A DNA stretch of 64,000 bases. Source: Nannobrachium achirus. Lineage: Eukaryota > Chordata > Actinopteri > Myctophiformes > Myctophidae. The stretch spans positions 58,184,950 to 58,248,949 of the forward strand of contig OY997641.1 in the NCBI GenBank assembly GCA_963921795.1. The letters are read 5' to 3'. Shown here piece after piece: positions 12,261 through 24,831 of this stretch; position 1 is the first letter of the stretch, and every line of letters begins with the position of its first letter. The notes under the pieces are model-generated. The model saw only the letters and a program-made list of their open reading frames with translations, did not search any database and was not told the DNA's origin. Made by a program: the position numbers and the translations under genes.

Positions 12261-12759
12261 CTAAAAGTGTACTTATTTTAGTTTATGACACTATACTAAT
12301 TATTTCGGCAAAGCCGAAGTATTTGAAGGCAAAACCATTCGAGAACCAAAGAGGCCAGACAGAGGATGAATATATTAGTAATATTGCATCTACATTGAGA
12401 CCTTATAAGAGGTTTGGACCAACTCTGCTACCAGAGCCTGAGGACTCTGGTGGTCCCTGTCGTCAGTTAGACAACCAATCACAACAATATGTGACCTTAA
12501 TTGCCTTATTGGTCTAGCTAACTCATGTTATCATCATTAGTGACATCATAATTTTTTTTCAAAAGCTGTTTATTTGTATTTTAAACTACAACAAACTAGT
12601 TGCCTATCTTTATTATACAATTGAGCAAAAGCCGCATCCCACTTCCAAGCCCATTCACGCCCACTTTGCATCCACTCCAACTCAACGGTAGGGACAACGG
12701 TAGGTAGAACGTACAGAATAATACCGCCCATAACTCTATGCCGTCCGCTCATTCGCTAT

Positions 12760-12853
12760 GCGTGCGAGAGAGAAGGCAACAGGGGAGGGGGCAAGCGAGA
12801 GGGAGAGAGAGAGAGAAGGGGAGCTGAGCGTAGCCGTGTATCGAATTACAACA

Positions 12854-12888
<35 letters not shown>

Positions 12889-12915
12889 ACAGAGAGCTAG
12901 AGAGAGAGAAACAAA
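12760..12915. repeat. (GA)n-rich low-complexity tract
   Basis: Two runs of GAGAGA (about 12800-12820 and 12853-12912) separated by a short non-repeat segment. Open frames across it have no domain. Confidence 0.85.
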
Positions 12916-13364
12916 CATGAACTCATCCACAGCAGACACAGACGGAGGGAGGGCGAGTGCCAAGACGTTTTCCTTTTCCTACCTGTTTGCTGACAGATAA
13001 TATTCCATTGGCCATTATAATATGGAACAAAATAATCCTTTAGGGGTCCATTTGGTTTGCAGAGTCAATAGCACTACTCATTTGGTTTGCAGAGTCAATA
13101 GCACTACTGTCCACATTCCAGTACATTCCATCACTTAGGCACGAGTCCCGATCATATTATCCTAATCTTCATGTATGTACATCCCATTACAGCCACATAA
13201 TGTTAGGCTTTTTATTTAGGCGCAGTTTCTAACAGGGAGTGCGTCCGCCGGTAAAATATGTCCCACCAGAAACGTGCTGCGCCACAATAGTTCCGCCCAA
13301 CAATAGTTCCCCCCATAGAGAGGCACAGGTAGATGGATACGTCGATCATAGATGTATCTATCTA

Positions 13365-13369
13365 TCTGC

Positions 13370-13402
<33 letters not shown>
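13365..13402. repeat. (TAGA)n microsatellite
   Basis: TAGA/GATA repeats, with related tracts at 13542-13560 and an (ATA)n run near 13570-13590. Confidence 0.9.
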
Positions 13403-13403
<1 letters not shown>

Positions 13404-13637
13404 TACTATAGAGAATCAATTATAATAAAAACAATCATAATAATTAAAACATATATTATTAACAATAATAATATATGGAATTAATATAGCACATCTATCT
13501 ATACTGAGAGCCACAGAAAGATAGATTACATACACACATCTATAGATAGATAGATAGATATTATAATACAATAATAATAATAATAATAATACAAACATTA
13601 ATATCTGGATTTTATATAGTACTTTTACACTACAGTA

Positions 13638-13723
13638 CAGTACAGCACATTACAGTAGTACCATAAACTACAGTACAGTACGGTACGGTACGGTACGGTA
13701 CAGTACGGTACAGTACAGTACAG
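13638..13723. repeat. (GTACA)n satellite, left fragment
   Basis: Pentamers of CAGTA/CGGTA type run up to the left end of the hAT-type element at 13724. The same pentamer resumes right after that element at 17375, so this was probably one array. Confidence 0.85.
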
Positions 13724-14760
13724 TAGTGATGAGTCGTTCATGAGTGATTCGTTCATAAGATTCGAATCTTTAGACTGACCCGTGAACGATTCGTTCAAAT
13801 CCCTGAAATGTGTCGTTCATTCGTTCATTCTTTCGTTCACCCGCCCCGCCTCCCCGCTGATCGCTTACGAGTCCCAAATCCTCCACAAAGGAGAGGACGG
13901 CAGAGCGAAAGCAGAGCAGACAGCGATTCATTTCACATTTGAATTCCAAATGAATTTCCTTTGACGGTTAGAGACTCATTAGCACGTACGCCACGTCCTT
14001 TAACTCATTCCCCGCCTCCCCCGATAGTCCCGAGAAATTTTAAATGTCGTTCCCCGCCAGGCCCGATAGTCCCGAGAATTTGCTTTTATATAATGTAATG
14101 TTTAATTGGACTCTTAATTAGCCTGTGACAAAGTTTGGGGTTTCTCACTTAAAGGGAACCAAAGATATCACTCATCAAAGTAAGTGTGTTTGAAAACAAG
14201 AGTGTAATAATGTATAAATCTCAATAAAAATGAATAAAACTCTCAATAAACCACAGTGAATGCATTTAGAGTGGCAGCCTGCAGCCCGCAGAGTGAAATC
14301 AGCGACACACTGGGCACACGCATGTAGAGGGATGTGGGGCAGGGATGTGCAGAGAATATTTAGAGAGGCAGGGGCTGACATTTCTAAAGGGGCCTTTTGG
14401 TGGACAATTCTATTGAATGCAGCCCTCAGGGGCAGGGGCTCAAGCCCCCTTTGATGTCTATGTGTGTACATGCCTGGTGCAAGGGCTCGCAGAAGCGAAA
14501 CGGAGCAGCTGGATCTGAGACCATGCACAAATCAAACAAAATCCAGTAAAATGTTCACTTGGAAAGCCATAACCTGCCACATGGGCCAACAGAACACACA
14601 CCTTCATAACCCCCAAAGTCTCCACGACAAAATATTATGTCCCAGGCCCAGTCAGACAACAAGATCAGAGCAGGAGCGTCACAACTCACAAGGGAAAAGT
14701 GGGACTGAGTCTGAGTTACTAGGGCCCAAGGTGGAAGGGGCTTCATTATTTTATACTTTT

Positions 14761-14842
14761 GCTATTGAAAAATAGCAGATCTACAAGCTTGTAGCGCGAC
14801 ACTCGGTGCCATGCTGTGAGCTTGTATATATCTATTTTTGAA
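14761..14842. repeat. Hairpin family P element
   Basis: Starts ATTGAAAAATAGCAGATCTA and ends GAGCTTGTATATATCTATTTT. The arms pair imperfectly (TATATATC in place of TAGATC). Half-copies follow at about 15174-15206 and 15318-15346. Confidence 0.75.
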
Positions 14843-15693
14843 ATCACCCAAGAAAATTCATGGGGGGCCCGCAGTGAATCCTTGTACCCAGGGCCCATCA
14901 TTTGGTCCGACACCCAGTTGGAACAGATCCTCAGCCCACTACAAACACACATATATAAAGCCTGGTGAGGCGAGGTTACAAACAACACAATCACCTACTG
15001 GACAAGATGCAGCGCCGTTGGCCGGTCCAGTCGAGCACCAACCGATCTTCAAGCCCTGCTACGGGAGTGGAGAGGAGAAAATATCCCCCCTCCCCCGGCG
15101 GACTCCTCAAGTCAGGCAACCATTGAAGAAAAGCAACGCGTCGCGTCCATATAACTTCCATCGGTATGTAACAAAACTGCTGAAAATAGCAGATATGCAA
15201 GCACACAACGCCTTGCATCCAAGCGTGACCATGGAGGCTGATGAGGAGTATTATATTCCAGTTCTCACAAGAAGGTTGCGTCCAAACTACCAGCGGTGTA
15301 ACAAAAGAAAAGTAGTGAAAATAGCAGATCTACAACGCGTCGCGACCGAGTGGAATCCAACAGGAAGAAACTCAAACACGGCGATCGTCATTGTCAGTAA
15401 GTTTACTGTTGTGGTTTACATCCTAACCTAAACTATACTGTTGTTGTTCTGCAGCAGCAGCGTGCGTCCTCCCTATGGCGTGCACGCGCAATCGCGCATG
15501 TGCTCGTGTTTGAGGCGCGCCGCGCAACAACTGCTTGGAGTGCTTGCAGCTTGAAGGAGGGCGTGGGTGTCTGTGTGATCGCTGCAGTCTGTTCCGTTCT
15601 AAAGCCCGCCTACTGTATCCGGTTATGTAACATTCACATGCACGCAAGAAACGTCTCCGCATCCGGTACAGACCCAGGCCGGATCACCAACAA

Positions 15694-15974
15694 GCAGAGT
15701 AACTTTATTGCTATCAGTTCTCTAGTTGTCGGGTGGAAACCTTGTATGTCCAAAACCGTTCGTTTTGTATTTATCATCTATAAAATGTACTAAACTAGTG
15801 AAAACAGCAGATCTACAAGCACACAACGCCGGCGTTGTGTGCTTGTAGATCGGCTGTTTTCACTAGTTTAGTACATTTTATAGATGATAAATACAAAACG
15901 AACGGTTTTGGACATACAAGGTTTCCACCCAACAACGACATATAGAGAACTGATAGCAATGAAGTTACTCTGCT
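15694..15974. repeat. Near-perfect ~280-bp palindrome containing family P hairpin
   Basis: Arms of about 137-143 bp are reverse complements around ACGCC|GGCGT at 15830/15831. The inner ~80 bp is the family P hairpin (AAACTAGTGAAAACAGCAG); the outer parts pair ATGTCCAAAACCGTTCG with CGAACGGTTTTGGACAT and AGCAGAGTAACTTTATTGC with its complement. There is essentially no loop. Parts of the arm recur singly at 1945-2010 and 35030-35050. Confidence 0.9.
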
Positions 15975-16014
15975 ATTTTGTGCGACAGTCTTGTATGATG
16001 AAGCAGGGCTTTGC

Positions 16015-16110
16015 TTTGGCATGAGAAAACATAGGCTACGTTTACATCGCCAAAGCAAGTGCCACAAATAAATAAAAAAGTTGAATATGGGGAACATATT
16101 TACAGTTATA
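16015..16110. repeat. Dispersed repeat B, partial copy
   Basis: Shares GGCATGAGAAAACATA and CGCCAAAGCAAGTG with 2539-2740 and 46950-47140. Confidence 0.65.
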
Positions 16111-16130
16111 CACATAGGCCTTATATAAAG

Positions 16131-16258
<128 letters not shown>

Positions 16259-17001
16259 TCTGTGCAAAATAAAACACTTGAATGCTGAATAAAAGGTAAA
16301 AAGCTTATTTCTATTTGTGTGAAGTCAGTAAGACGCCCTAAGGGCAAGAGGTGACCTATTACAGCCCTATTACACTATTCCAGTTATTGCCCTATTACAC
16401 AATTACACTTATTACACTAGTACACTTATCTGATAAGTGCCTGACGCCATAAATACAAATATCAACAGAGTTATTCGCTCGAAAAGCCATCAATCACAAA
16501 AAGGTGAATAACTCCTGTTATTTCAAATATAGCTGGATTTTGGTCAAAAATGGCTATTTTGAGATGGCTACAACTATAGAAAAAAAAGCTTTTTATTCAA
16601 TTTCTTTATTTTTTGATGAGACTAGAGCTTGTCTTCTTTCATGTCAGGTACGGTATAACATTGTTGAAAAAACACAGAATTTAGGAAAAATGTCAATATA
16701 AAAAAAATATATCAATTTTTTCATTAAACAAAATGGCAGGGGAGCCATACAGTCAATGTTAAAATGGCGGCCAATGTGTTAAGCATGTGATTAAAGGACT
16801 CATGTATATGAGTCCAGCCTCATTTGGAGGTGCAAAATCATAGCATAAGAAAGGGTCGGAATAATGACGACAATAGACACACTAATGGTCGTCAAATCAT
16901 CACCATTCACCTGACGAATGAATAGGTCTATGCAAACAATGCATACGTCCACAGTCCACAGCCATACGCTGTCTGCCAGCCAGGTTACTTCAGTTCATTT
17001 C

Positions 17002-17006
<5 letters not shown>

Positions 17007-17062
<56 letters not shown>
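17007..17062. repeat. (CA)n microsatellite
   Basis: About 28 CA units inside the large hAT-type element. Confidence 0.95.
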
Positions 17063-17065
<3 letters not shown>

Positions 17066-17374
17066 CAGTCACACACAGCGAACATAAAGTTCGACTCGTC
17101 AGCTGTGAAAGGACCGTGTATTTGAGCAGTCATATGACAGTTTTCCATTTCTTTACAGTGCTTTGTTATTTAACTCTGCGAGATCTTTTACTAAGCTGCA
17201 GTAAGGGCACGAAGCAGTGCTCACTGCTCAGCCTGGAACTTCAGCGAAACTGCGGTCCGCTCTGAGACACGCGCTTGCATGCGCATGCGCGGAAAATGAA
17301 TGAATCTTTTGAACGGATCATTACCGTGAACGAAATGATCCGATCACTGAAATGAACGGGATTGCCCATCACTA

Positions 17375-18097
17375 CAGTACAGTACAGTATGGTACAGTAC
17401 AGTACAGTACACTATGGTACAGTACGGTACGGTACGGTACGGTACAGTACAGTACAGTATGGTACAGTACAGTACAGTTTGGTACAGTACAGTACAGTAT
17501 GGTACAGTACAGTACAGTACATGTAGTACAGTACAGTACAGTACAGTAGGCCTACAGTACAGTACAGAAGATACAGTACAGTACAGAAGATACAGTACAC
17601 TACAATACAGTATGGTACAGTACAATACAGTGCAGTAAGGTACAGCACAGTAAGGTACAGTATGGTACAGTACAGTACACTACACTACACTACACTACAG
17701 TACAGTACAGTATGGTACAGTACAGTACAGTACGGTACAGTACAGTACATGTAGTACACTACAGTACAATACAGTACAATACAGTACAGTACAGTACAGT
17801 ACAGTACAGTAGGCCTACAGTACAGTACAGAAGATACAGTACACTACAATACAGTAAGGTACAGTACAATACAGTGCAGTAAGGTACAGCACAGTAAGGT
17901 ACAGTAAGGTACAGTACAGTGCAGTAAGGTACAGCACAGTACAGCACAGTACCATACAATAAGGTACAGTACAATACAGTAAGGTACAGTACAGCACAGT
18001 TTGGTACAGTACAGTATGGTACAGTACAGTACATGTAGTACACTACAGTACAATACAGTACAGTACGGTACGGTACGGTACGGTACAGTACAGTATA
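17375..18097. repeat. (GTACA)n satellite, middle block
   Basis: Pentamer array with variants (GGTAC, TATGG, GCACAG) and repeated landmarks such as ACATGTAGTACACTAC and AGGCCTACAGTACAGTACAG, giving higher-order units. Open frames in both strands (VQYSTVQ / LYCTVLY) only reflect the pentamer and are not genes. Confidence 0.95.
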
Positions 18098-18652
18098 GGC
18101 GCTTTTCCACTGCAAGGTGGAACCAGAACTTTCAGGAACCAGAACCTATTTTTTTGGTTCTGGTTTTGTTTCCATTGCGAACGGCCCGGTTCCAGACAAG
18201 GTTCCTGGAACCTCCTGGAACCTTTTTTAGGTCCTGCTCCTGATGTAGAACTAAACTTGAGTTCTGGGAACCTATGGGCGGGGCTAGCAGCGCTCCTGCT
18301 CTCGATTGGTCGAGCGGAGGTAACGACACCGAGGAGAACGGGGAGAAATCTCTCACAACACAACAGCGTCATTTTTAAAATCCTATTCCGACAGACAGAA
18401 ACACAGAAACACTATGGACGCGACGCCATATCCAGAAGGAGCTAGAAGCATCCGTTCTAAATGAAAGGATTTTCAAACGAATTCCGTCGCCGTCGTCTTT
18501 CTGAAATGAGCGTCGAGTGCACAAGCAGACAGACACGGTGCCAAGCAAAAATAAAGAAAATGTACGTCGATAGACAGACAACAAACTACGGTGGAGATAC
18601 GCATTTCTACAGACTCCCGAGTCGCGAGGCAGCAGCCGAGCCGTGCTGTGAC

Positions 18653-18685
<33 letters not shown>

Positions 18686-19085
18686 CGCGCGTGCGTGCGC
18701 CGCATGTGTGTGTGTGTGTGTGTGAGAGAGAGGGAGACGCTTTTTTTCCTCCCTAGAGCAAAGGCAGCGTACCGACCAAACGCTCAGTCAGCAGCTTGTT
18801 TGAACGTTCTATTGTTTTTTTATATTCAGAAAGTAGTAATTAATAATATACGTATTTACATACAGCTGTTATTTTAGATTTTAGATTCCCGAATGTGCTG
18901 CTGTTAAAATGACCAGCTGTTTTGTCTCAGCCAAATCAGGCTGACCAGTGGAGCTTCCCAGTTGGGTCTGGTTATATGGAAACAAAAGCAGAACTTGGTT
19001 CTGGAACTTCACAGGTTCGTGAAAGTTCTTGGTTCTGGAAAGTTCTGGTTCTGGTTCTGGCTTGGCCCTGCAGTGGAAATGCGCC
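18098..19085. mobile_element. Non-autonomous DNA transposon (PIF/Harbinger- or ISL2EU-like) in satellite
   Basis: The left end begins GGCGCTTTTCCACTGCAAGG; the right end inverted begins GGCGCATTTCCACTGCAGGG. TA lies on both sides (18096-18097 and 19086-19087). Sub-termini are rich in GGTTCTGG/CCAGAACC. A GT-rich tract and (GA)n lie near 18650-18735. No transposase frame of convincing length is present. GTACA satellite continues on both sides, so the element inserted into the array. Confidence 0.8.
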
Positions 19086-19087
19086 TA

Positions 19088-19680
19088 AGGGTACAGTACA
19101 GTACAGTTTGGTACAGTACAGTACAGTATGGTACAGTACAGTACAGTACATGTAGTACACTACAGTACAATACAGTACAGTACAGTACAGTACAGTACAG
19201 TAGGCCTACAGTACAGTACAGAAGATACAGTACAGTACAGAAGATACAGTACACTACAATACAGTATGGTACAGTACAATACAGTGCAGTAAGGTACAGC
19301 ACAGTAAGGTACAGTATGGTACAGTACAGTACAGTACACTACACTACACTACACTACAGCACAGTATGGTACAGTACAGTACAGTACAGTACAGTACATG
19401 TAGTACACTACAGTACAATACAGTACAGTACAGTACAGTACAGTACAGTAGGCCTACAGTACAGTACAGAAGATACAGTACAGTACAGAAGATACAGTAC
19501 ACTACAATACAGTAAGGTACAGTACAATACAGTGCAGTAAGGTACAGCACAGTAAGGTACAGTAAGGTACAGTACAGTGCAGTAAGGTACAGCACAGTAC
19601 AGCACAGTACCATACAATAAGGTACAGTACAATACAGTAAGGTACAGTACAGCACAGTAAGGTACAGTACACTACAGTAA
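19088..19680. repeat. (GTACA)n satellite, right block
   Basis: Repeats the higher-order landmarks of 17375-18097 (ACATGTAGTACACTAC, AGGCCTACAG, GAAGATACAGTAC) in the same order and orientation. It ends at a unique GC-rich sequence. Confidence 0.95.
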
Positions 19681-19859
19681 AGAAGCGGGCGTGGACTCTA
19701 GATGTGAGCGGCCCGAAGGGCCGCGGACCTCTAGTCATTTATAACCTGTGAAATTATCCACAGTCTGTCTGTCTGTGGTTATTTTATCGCTTTCGGGAGG
19801 CCCAGCGTCTAGTCGGCGACCTGGCCAACTCGGAACAATGTAAATAGGGAATGAATGCC

Positions 19860-20695
19860 CCGCCCTTTAATGCAAACCCCATTATACCTGTTTTCATAGG
19901 ACCCGTTTTGACCATCTGTCTGCCTGTGTCCATTTATGCCCATATATGGAGATATCTGTCTGTCTGTCGGCGTCCATTTTATGTCCATATAGAGATCACT
20001 GCAGTTATAGTTCTGGGTCCCTTATATGCCCATATATGGAGATATCTGTCTATCTGCGTCCATTTTATGCCCATACATGGAGATCTCTGTATCTGTCTGT
20101 CTGTGTCCCTGTTATGCCCGTATATGGAGAACTTTGTGATTCTGAGTCCATTGTATGCCCATATATGCCATATATGGAGATATTTGTTTATCTGCGTCCA
20201 TTTTATGTCCATATATGAGATCTCTGTCGCTTTTTCAAACAGATGGTCAAAACGGGTCCTATGACAACAGGTATAATGGGGTTTGCATTAAAGGGGGAAC
20301 CGGCACTGTGTCTGCAACACAGTCGGAGGCACAGACAGATACAGAGATCTCCATAATGGGAATAAAGGGACACAGACAAACAGATGGAGGAGGAGACAAA
20401 CTTAATGCAAACCCCATTATACCTGTTGTCATAGGACCCGTTTTGACCATCTGTTTGCCTGTGTCCATTTATGCCCATATATGGAGATATCTGTATCTGT
20501 CTGTCTGCGTCCACTTTATGCCCATATATGGAGATCTTTGACCATCTGTTTGCCTGTGTCCATTTATGCCCATATATGGAGATATCTGTATCTGTCTGTC
20601 TGCATCCATTTTATGCCCCACCCTTTAATGCAAACCCCAATATACCTGTTGTCATAGGACCCGTTTTGACCATCTGTTTGTCTTTGTCCACTTAT
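19860..20695. repeat. Minisatellite with inverted modules
   Basis: A module with TGCAAACCCCATTATACCTG and CATAGGACCCGTTTTGACC is present in plus orientation near 19870, 20405 and 20630 and inverted near 20240-20295. Between them run variants of GCCCATATATGGAGATATC and CTGTCTGTCTGCGTCC. A related sequence (CATATATGGGCATAAAAGGG) is at 31631. The mixed orientation points to foldback-type rearrangement. Confidence 0.8.
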
Positions 20696-20699
20696 GCCC

Positions 20700-21960
20700 A
20701 TATAAGATCTCTGCACACACAGTACCGGTTGCGGAAAACTCTGATGTCAGACTTCAGCTCTGCATACGGGCATTCATTTTATTCCCAAATATGGAGAACG
20801 CGCGTGCCGCTGGGACGAACGGTTCTCGAGATATGCTGATTACATACATACATACACACTCACAGAGATTTTTTGTTGACTCATGTGGCATACGTGATGT
20901 CAGAGCCTTTTATGAGGTGATGTCACAAATCTCACAATGAGTCAGCGCTTGCGCCGATTTCCTCCGGAACAGCCTGATGTCAACAATCAGCCCCGCATAA
21001 GGAGATTCCGAACGTTTTGCGCCGGTTCGGGAAAACTGCGCGTCGGGTCGGGTCGAGGCCCGGCACTGCACTCTGTGCCGCGGCGGGGAACGCGCGTGCC
21101 GAATCTGAAGCCGGTGGGACGAACGGTTCTCGAGATACGCGGATTACAGACACACACGCAGAGACTTCTCGCATTTATAGATAGATAGATTCATCTAATA
21201 CAATTTTGAAATTCAAATTCAATGGCCTAAAGGGTGAACAAATCGGGTGCCTCCATGCATGACATAATTTTTTATGACGTGGCATGGATCGGGTCAACGG
21301 TTGCAGAGATATGAGCAGGGAAAAAGTGTGACGTGTGACATGTGACGGAGGGACGGACGGAGAGACAGACAGACAGACAGACAGCCGGTGGAGGTTTTGG
21401 TAGTAAATGCGACCTACGGTCGCAATAAGCATGCATGTACTTAAATGATTAGTTAACAAAAAAGAAAAGAAAAGAAAATGTCAAAATAAGTCATTTTAGG
21501 TTTTGACCAGTTTAGTACTATTTTTAACTGGTACTCTCCATCATTTCACCAGGCACAATTCTGGCATCAATAGTCCACCTGCATTCCCCTGAAGATGTGA
21601 TTACTGTCCACAATGGTACCACAGGCAGATGTGAGTACAGCAGCAAAGTTGCAAACACTGTAGGCTACTCAAGTGTTTGATAATTTATATGATGCTGATG
21701 TTGTCATTTTATCATTTCAGATCTAAAATATAACATTATAAATGCTTGTCCTATAGAAAATAACAATTCATGTGTTCAAATACGGCCTAAACAATATCAC
21801 CTTGAATAAGACAATACACAATAATTACCGGTAATTACATCTTTAGAGAAGATTAGGGGGTGAAAGAGTAAAAGTACAACATTATCATCACAACTACACT
21901 TGATTGAGAGTGTAAAGGCCTGCTATTTTCACTAATTTTGCATGACTCTTTTATGACAAA
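20700..21960. other. No recognised gene
   Basis: Two related segments near 20720-20840 and 20985-21140 share GGGACGAACGGTTCTCGAGATA, so a diverged repeat is present. A (GACA)n run lies near 21366-21385. Nothing coding is supported. Confidence 0.45.
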
Positions 21961-21963
21961 GGC

Positions 21964-22395
21964 TTAAAGAGGTGGTGCCATAGTTTTGTACTTTTTCTGT
22001 TTTGTATGTGTCTATGGAGTTGACATTACTCTAATAGACCCACAGGCGTGGTTATAATGTGAAGATTTGTCTTCCCTGTGTATTTTAGTTTCTTCCTGAA
22101 AGCTGAAAGACTGGGCCTCAAAAGGCCCAGTCGGAAAACACAGATTAAATGACATCATATAATCAACCCCTCCCCTTTTACCATTCACCCAACACTGTGG
22201 GGTGTGGCTAACTCAGCTGGGTCACCACCCACCATGACATCCATGCATACTTAATGAACTGGGGGTGTGGCCACATAAAAACCCAATTTAAACTCTTTCT
22301 GTATACTTTTTTGGAAAAAAATCTTCCTCCTTGTATAATCTTAATACCTGATAATCATGTTTTAGAGGGGGGAAATCATGGCACCACCTCTTTAA
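21964..22395. mobile_element. TTAA-flanked MITE (piggyBac-type)
   Basis: The left end is TTAAAGAGGTGGTGCCATAG and the right end inverted is TTAAAGAGGTGGTGCCATGA, so TTAA flanks both ends as in piggyBac insertions. About 430 bp, no transposase. A short hairpin ACTGGGCCT/AGGCCCAGT lies inside at 22110-22131. Confidence 0.85.
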
Positions 22396-22561
22396 AGGGC
22401 CACTTCACCTCTGGTACAACCAGATCTTATTTTATTGTTGTTTGAGACACAATCAACACAATCCTGAGTTATTCTTTGTGTTCAATCGGTGTTTTGAGAT
22501 ATTTTAGTATTTCAGCTGTGCTAGTGATGCGTTTTGCATCATATGATGCAGCATGATGATG

Positions 22562-22664
22562 CATGATGAGCAACTTCGACATGTAGACAGGAGAAGCTGG
22601 GATTTGAACCGCCGACCCATGGAACATTGGCCAACCCTCTACATCCTGAGCTACAGCCGCCCCG
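22562..22664 (-). mobile_element. tRNA-derived SINE fragment
   Basis: On the minus strand it reads GGGGCGGCTGTAGCTCAGGA, then GGTCGGCGGTTCAAATCCC. These match RNA polymerase III A-box and B-box (GGTTCAAATCC) positions and a tRNA-related head common in teleost SINEs. The 5' side borders a (CG)n/(CA)n tract. Not a functional tRNA: the cloverleaf is incomplete. Confidence 0.75.
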
Positions 22665-22668
22665 CGCG

Positions 22669-22732
<64 letters not shown>
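22665..22732. repeat. (GC)n-(CA)n microsatellite
   Basis: GCGCGC followed by about 27 CA units, next to the SINE head. Confidence 0.95.
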
Positions 22733-22734
<2 letters not shown>

Positions 22735-24517
22735 TGAGTGTGTGATTACGTCGTCATGGTAAGGCGGATCGGAACAAAAGGTAATAGAACACCATTCCCG
22801 GCAGAGCCGCACATTTTTATGTATATATTGCGCGAGTGGCGTAAATGGTGCGGCACTAGTTACGCGCCGAAGTTTAGGAAGTTCAGGCTACATACACGGA
22901 CGGACGGAGACAGACAGACAGACCCACACACACGGCCACGTATAGGAGCGTTGTGACCACCGCTCAAAAAAAAGATAAGAGCAAAATGAGAACAACATGG
23001 ATACAAAACCCCAAGCAACCTCCTACAACTCAACCAATTGGTGTTTTATTGTGTTAATTAATTGTGTGTGTGGGGGGAGACGGACAATGCTGCAGTCCCT
23101 ATGAGGCTCATAACAGTATTTTCAGGAAATCTCTCAACATCTTTTCAGTAAATCTAACCGTCTAATCCTGGGCCAGCACAACCTCCTCAAGAACAAATAT
23201 ACAACATCCAGAATATGAGAATTGGAAAGGTTGGTGATCTGTTTTATATGGCATATAATGTGTAGACACAACATTATTTTGTCACATTTGTTCTCCATGC
23301 ATTACTTGCATGTCATTTTGCAATCTTTTAATTCTTGAACATTTTGTTAACCGTGTTCCTGCATGGTTCCTGATCGGAGCATTTAATCAACTACACATTA
23401 AACTAATTAAATTTCCCTGATAGGTCTTAAATCACCCCAACTACAACCCCCAAACTCATGACTATGACATCGCACTGATCAAGCTGCAACGCCCTGCCCA
23501 GCTGGACAAGAATGTGTCCCCCGTGTGTGTGGCTGAGACTGGTGACAACTCTGACTTCTATGCTGGCACCAAGTGTGTGGCCACTGGCTGGGGCCTGACC
23601 CAATACGAACGTGAGTGCATAACAAAACACGCTCTTTCCATCAATCATCCACAACACAGTGATTGGACTATTTTACCAGCTAATAGACTCGGGCCGCTCT
23701 CCATTCATTCAGTCATGCATGGCGACACTTCCATAGAGATTAGGGTTAAGGTTAGGTACAGGGTTAGGGTCTGAATGGGGGATGTCTGAATGGCAGTATG
23801 CAGACACCCTCGTTTAGACGGCTGCAACTACATCAGGCATATAAAGTGACTCTTAGCAGCAGATGCCCAGCCATCACTTTGAACTGACCGATGTGTTTGC
23901 TTAAGTTGAACACTGGGAAATAAAGCACCTTGACTTGTCAGGAAGTTGACAAGCTGACACGGACCTGACGCTGGTTTGATTGTCATCTTTCAGTTTAATT
24001 TACAAAACAATCTTTTCATAGCATAACACCACAATGATCTGAATACAAATATTTCAGTCAATTATGTAATACGCACAACAACATACAGTACAGCATGGCA
24101 GATCTAGAGTACCAGCCATTGAGGAGGATTGTCTCCAAACCCTGAGTGCCGTCACAGACAAAATTCCTCCATTGTAAATAGTAGCCTACATTTTATTCTT
24201 CAGGTCAATGGTTAAATCATTAAGTTTGGTTAAATGTTACAGGCCTATGTATATAATTAAATTATTCAAATATTAATCCTTGCATTTGTTATTATCCAAT
24301 GAACCATCTAATATTTCCCCCCTATATGCATTTTTATAATGGAATGTATAATATATCTAGCCTCTTTCAGGGCTACACAGTAAAATAAACTGTAATTTTA
24401 GGTCAAGTATAGGTGTCTATCAGCTCAAAGGTCAAACTTAACCTTTGTGTCTTCTTTTTTTTTTTTTTTTTTTTATGGTTTTTGCAACCCATTTTTCTCA
24501 CCCAGTGACTACCTAAC

Positions 24518-24613
24518 CTGTAGTCCTGGTTTCCACTCTCCCCTGCAGCGCCAGGGGACATTGGGGAGCACCTGGCTGGCTAGGGAGAGGTAGTATGGAA
24601 ACCAGGACTACAG
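24518..24613. repeat. Inverted repeat beside SINE
   Basis: CTGTAGTCCTGGTTTCCA at 24518 pairs with TGGAAACCAGGACTACAG ending at 24613. The arms are about 18 bp, with CTCTCCCCTGCAG and GGGAGAGG pieces continuing. Possibly a small MITE in the protease intron. Confidence 0.7.
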
Positions 24614-24831
24614 CATGTTTTTGTGTGAGGGCCTATGCCCAAGGAGACACAGGGAGAACATGCAAACTCACCACAGAAAGGCCCTATCGCCAACCCCACC
24701 TAGGGTGTGCGCGCTGATGACGTGGGTGGAGGAACACGCCCCCAGCGCCCACAGCTTCCCCCGGCGGGAATCGAACCCAGGACCTTCTAGCTGTGAGGCG
24801 AAGTGCTAACCACTACACCACCGTGTCCGTG
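24614..24831 (-). mobile_element. tRNA-headed SINE with L2-like tail
   Basis: On the minus strand the head reads GGTGGTGTAGTGGTTAGCAC and GGTCCTGGGTTCGATTCCC (B box), followed by a segment with GAGTTTGCATGTTCTCCCTG, which resembles L2-type LINE tails. This composite is typical of teleost SINEs. It sits in an intron of the protease pseudogene. Confidence 0.75.

Noticed and set aside
17352..17648. Open frames on both strands giving VQYSTVQ and LYCTVLY peptides (also 17759-18115, 18962-19738)
   Set aside because: They are the translation of the (GTACA)n satellite; every frame is open because the pentamer lacks stops in most frames.
21551..21636. Possible early exon of protease copy 1 (GTILASIVHLHSPEDV)
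   Set aside because: It does not match the signal/activation peptide or the TAAHC exon of chymotrypsins and its acceptor is weak.
22599..22664. tRNA gene
   Set aside because: A and B box-like sequence is present but the cloverleaf is incomplete and it sits in a SINE context.
24760..24831. tRNA gene on the minus strand
   Set aside because: The tRNA-like head continues into an L2-like tail, so it is a SINE.
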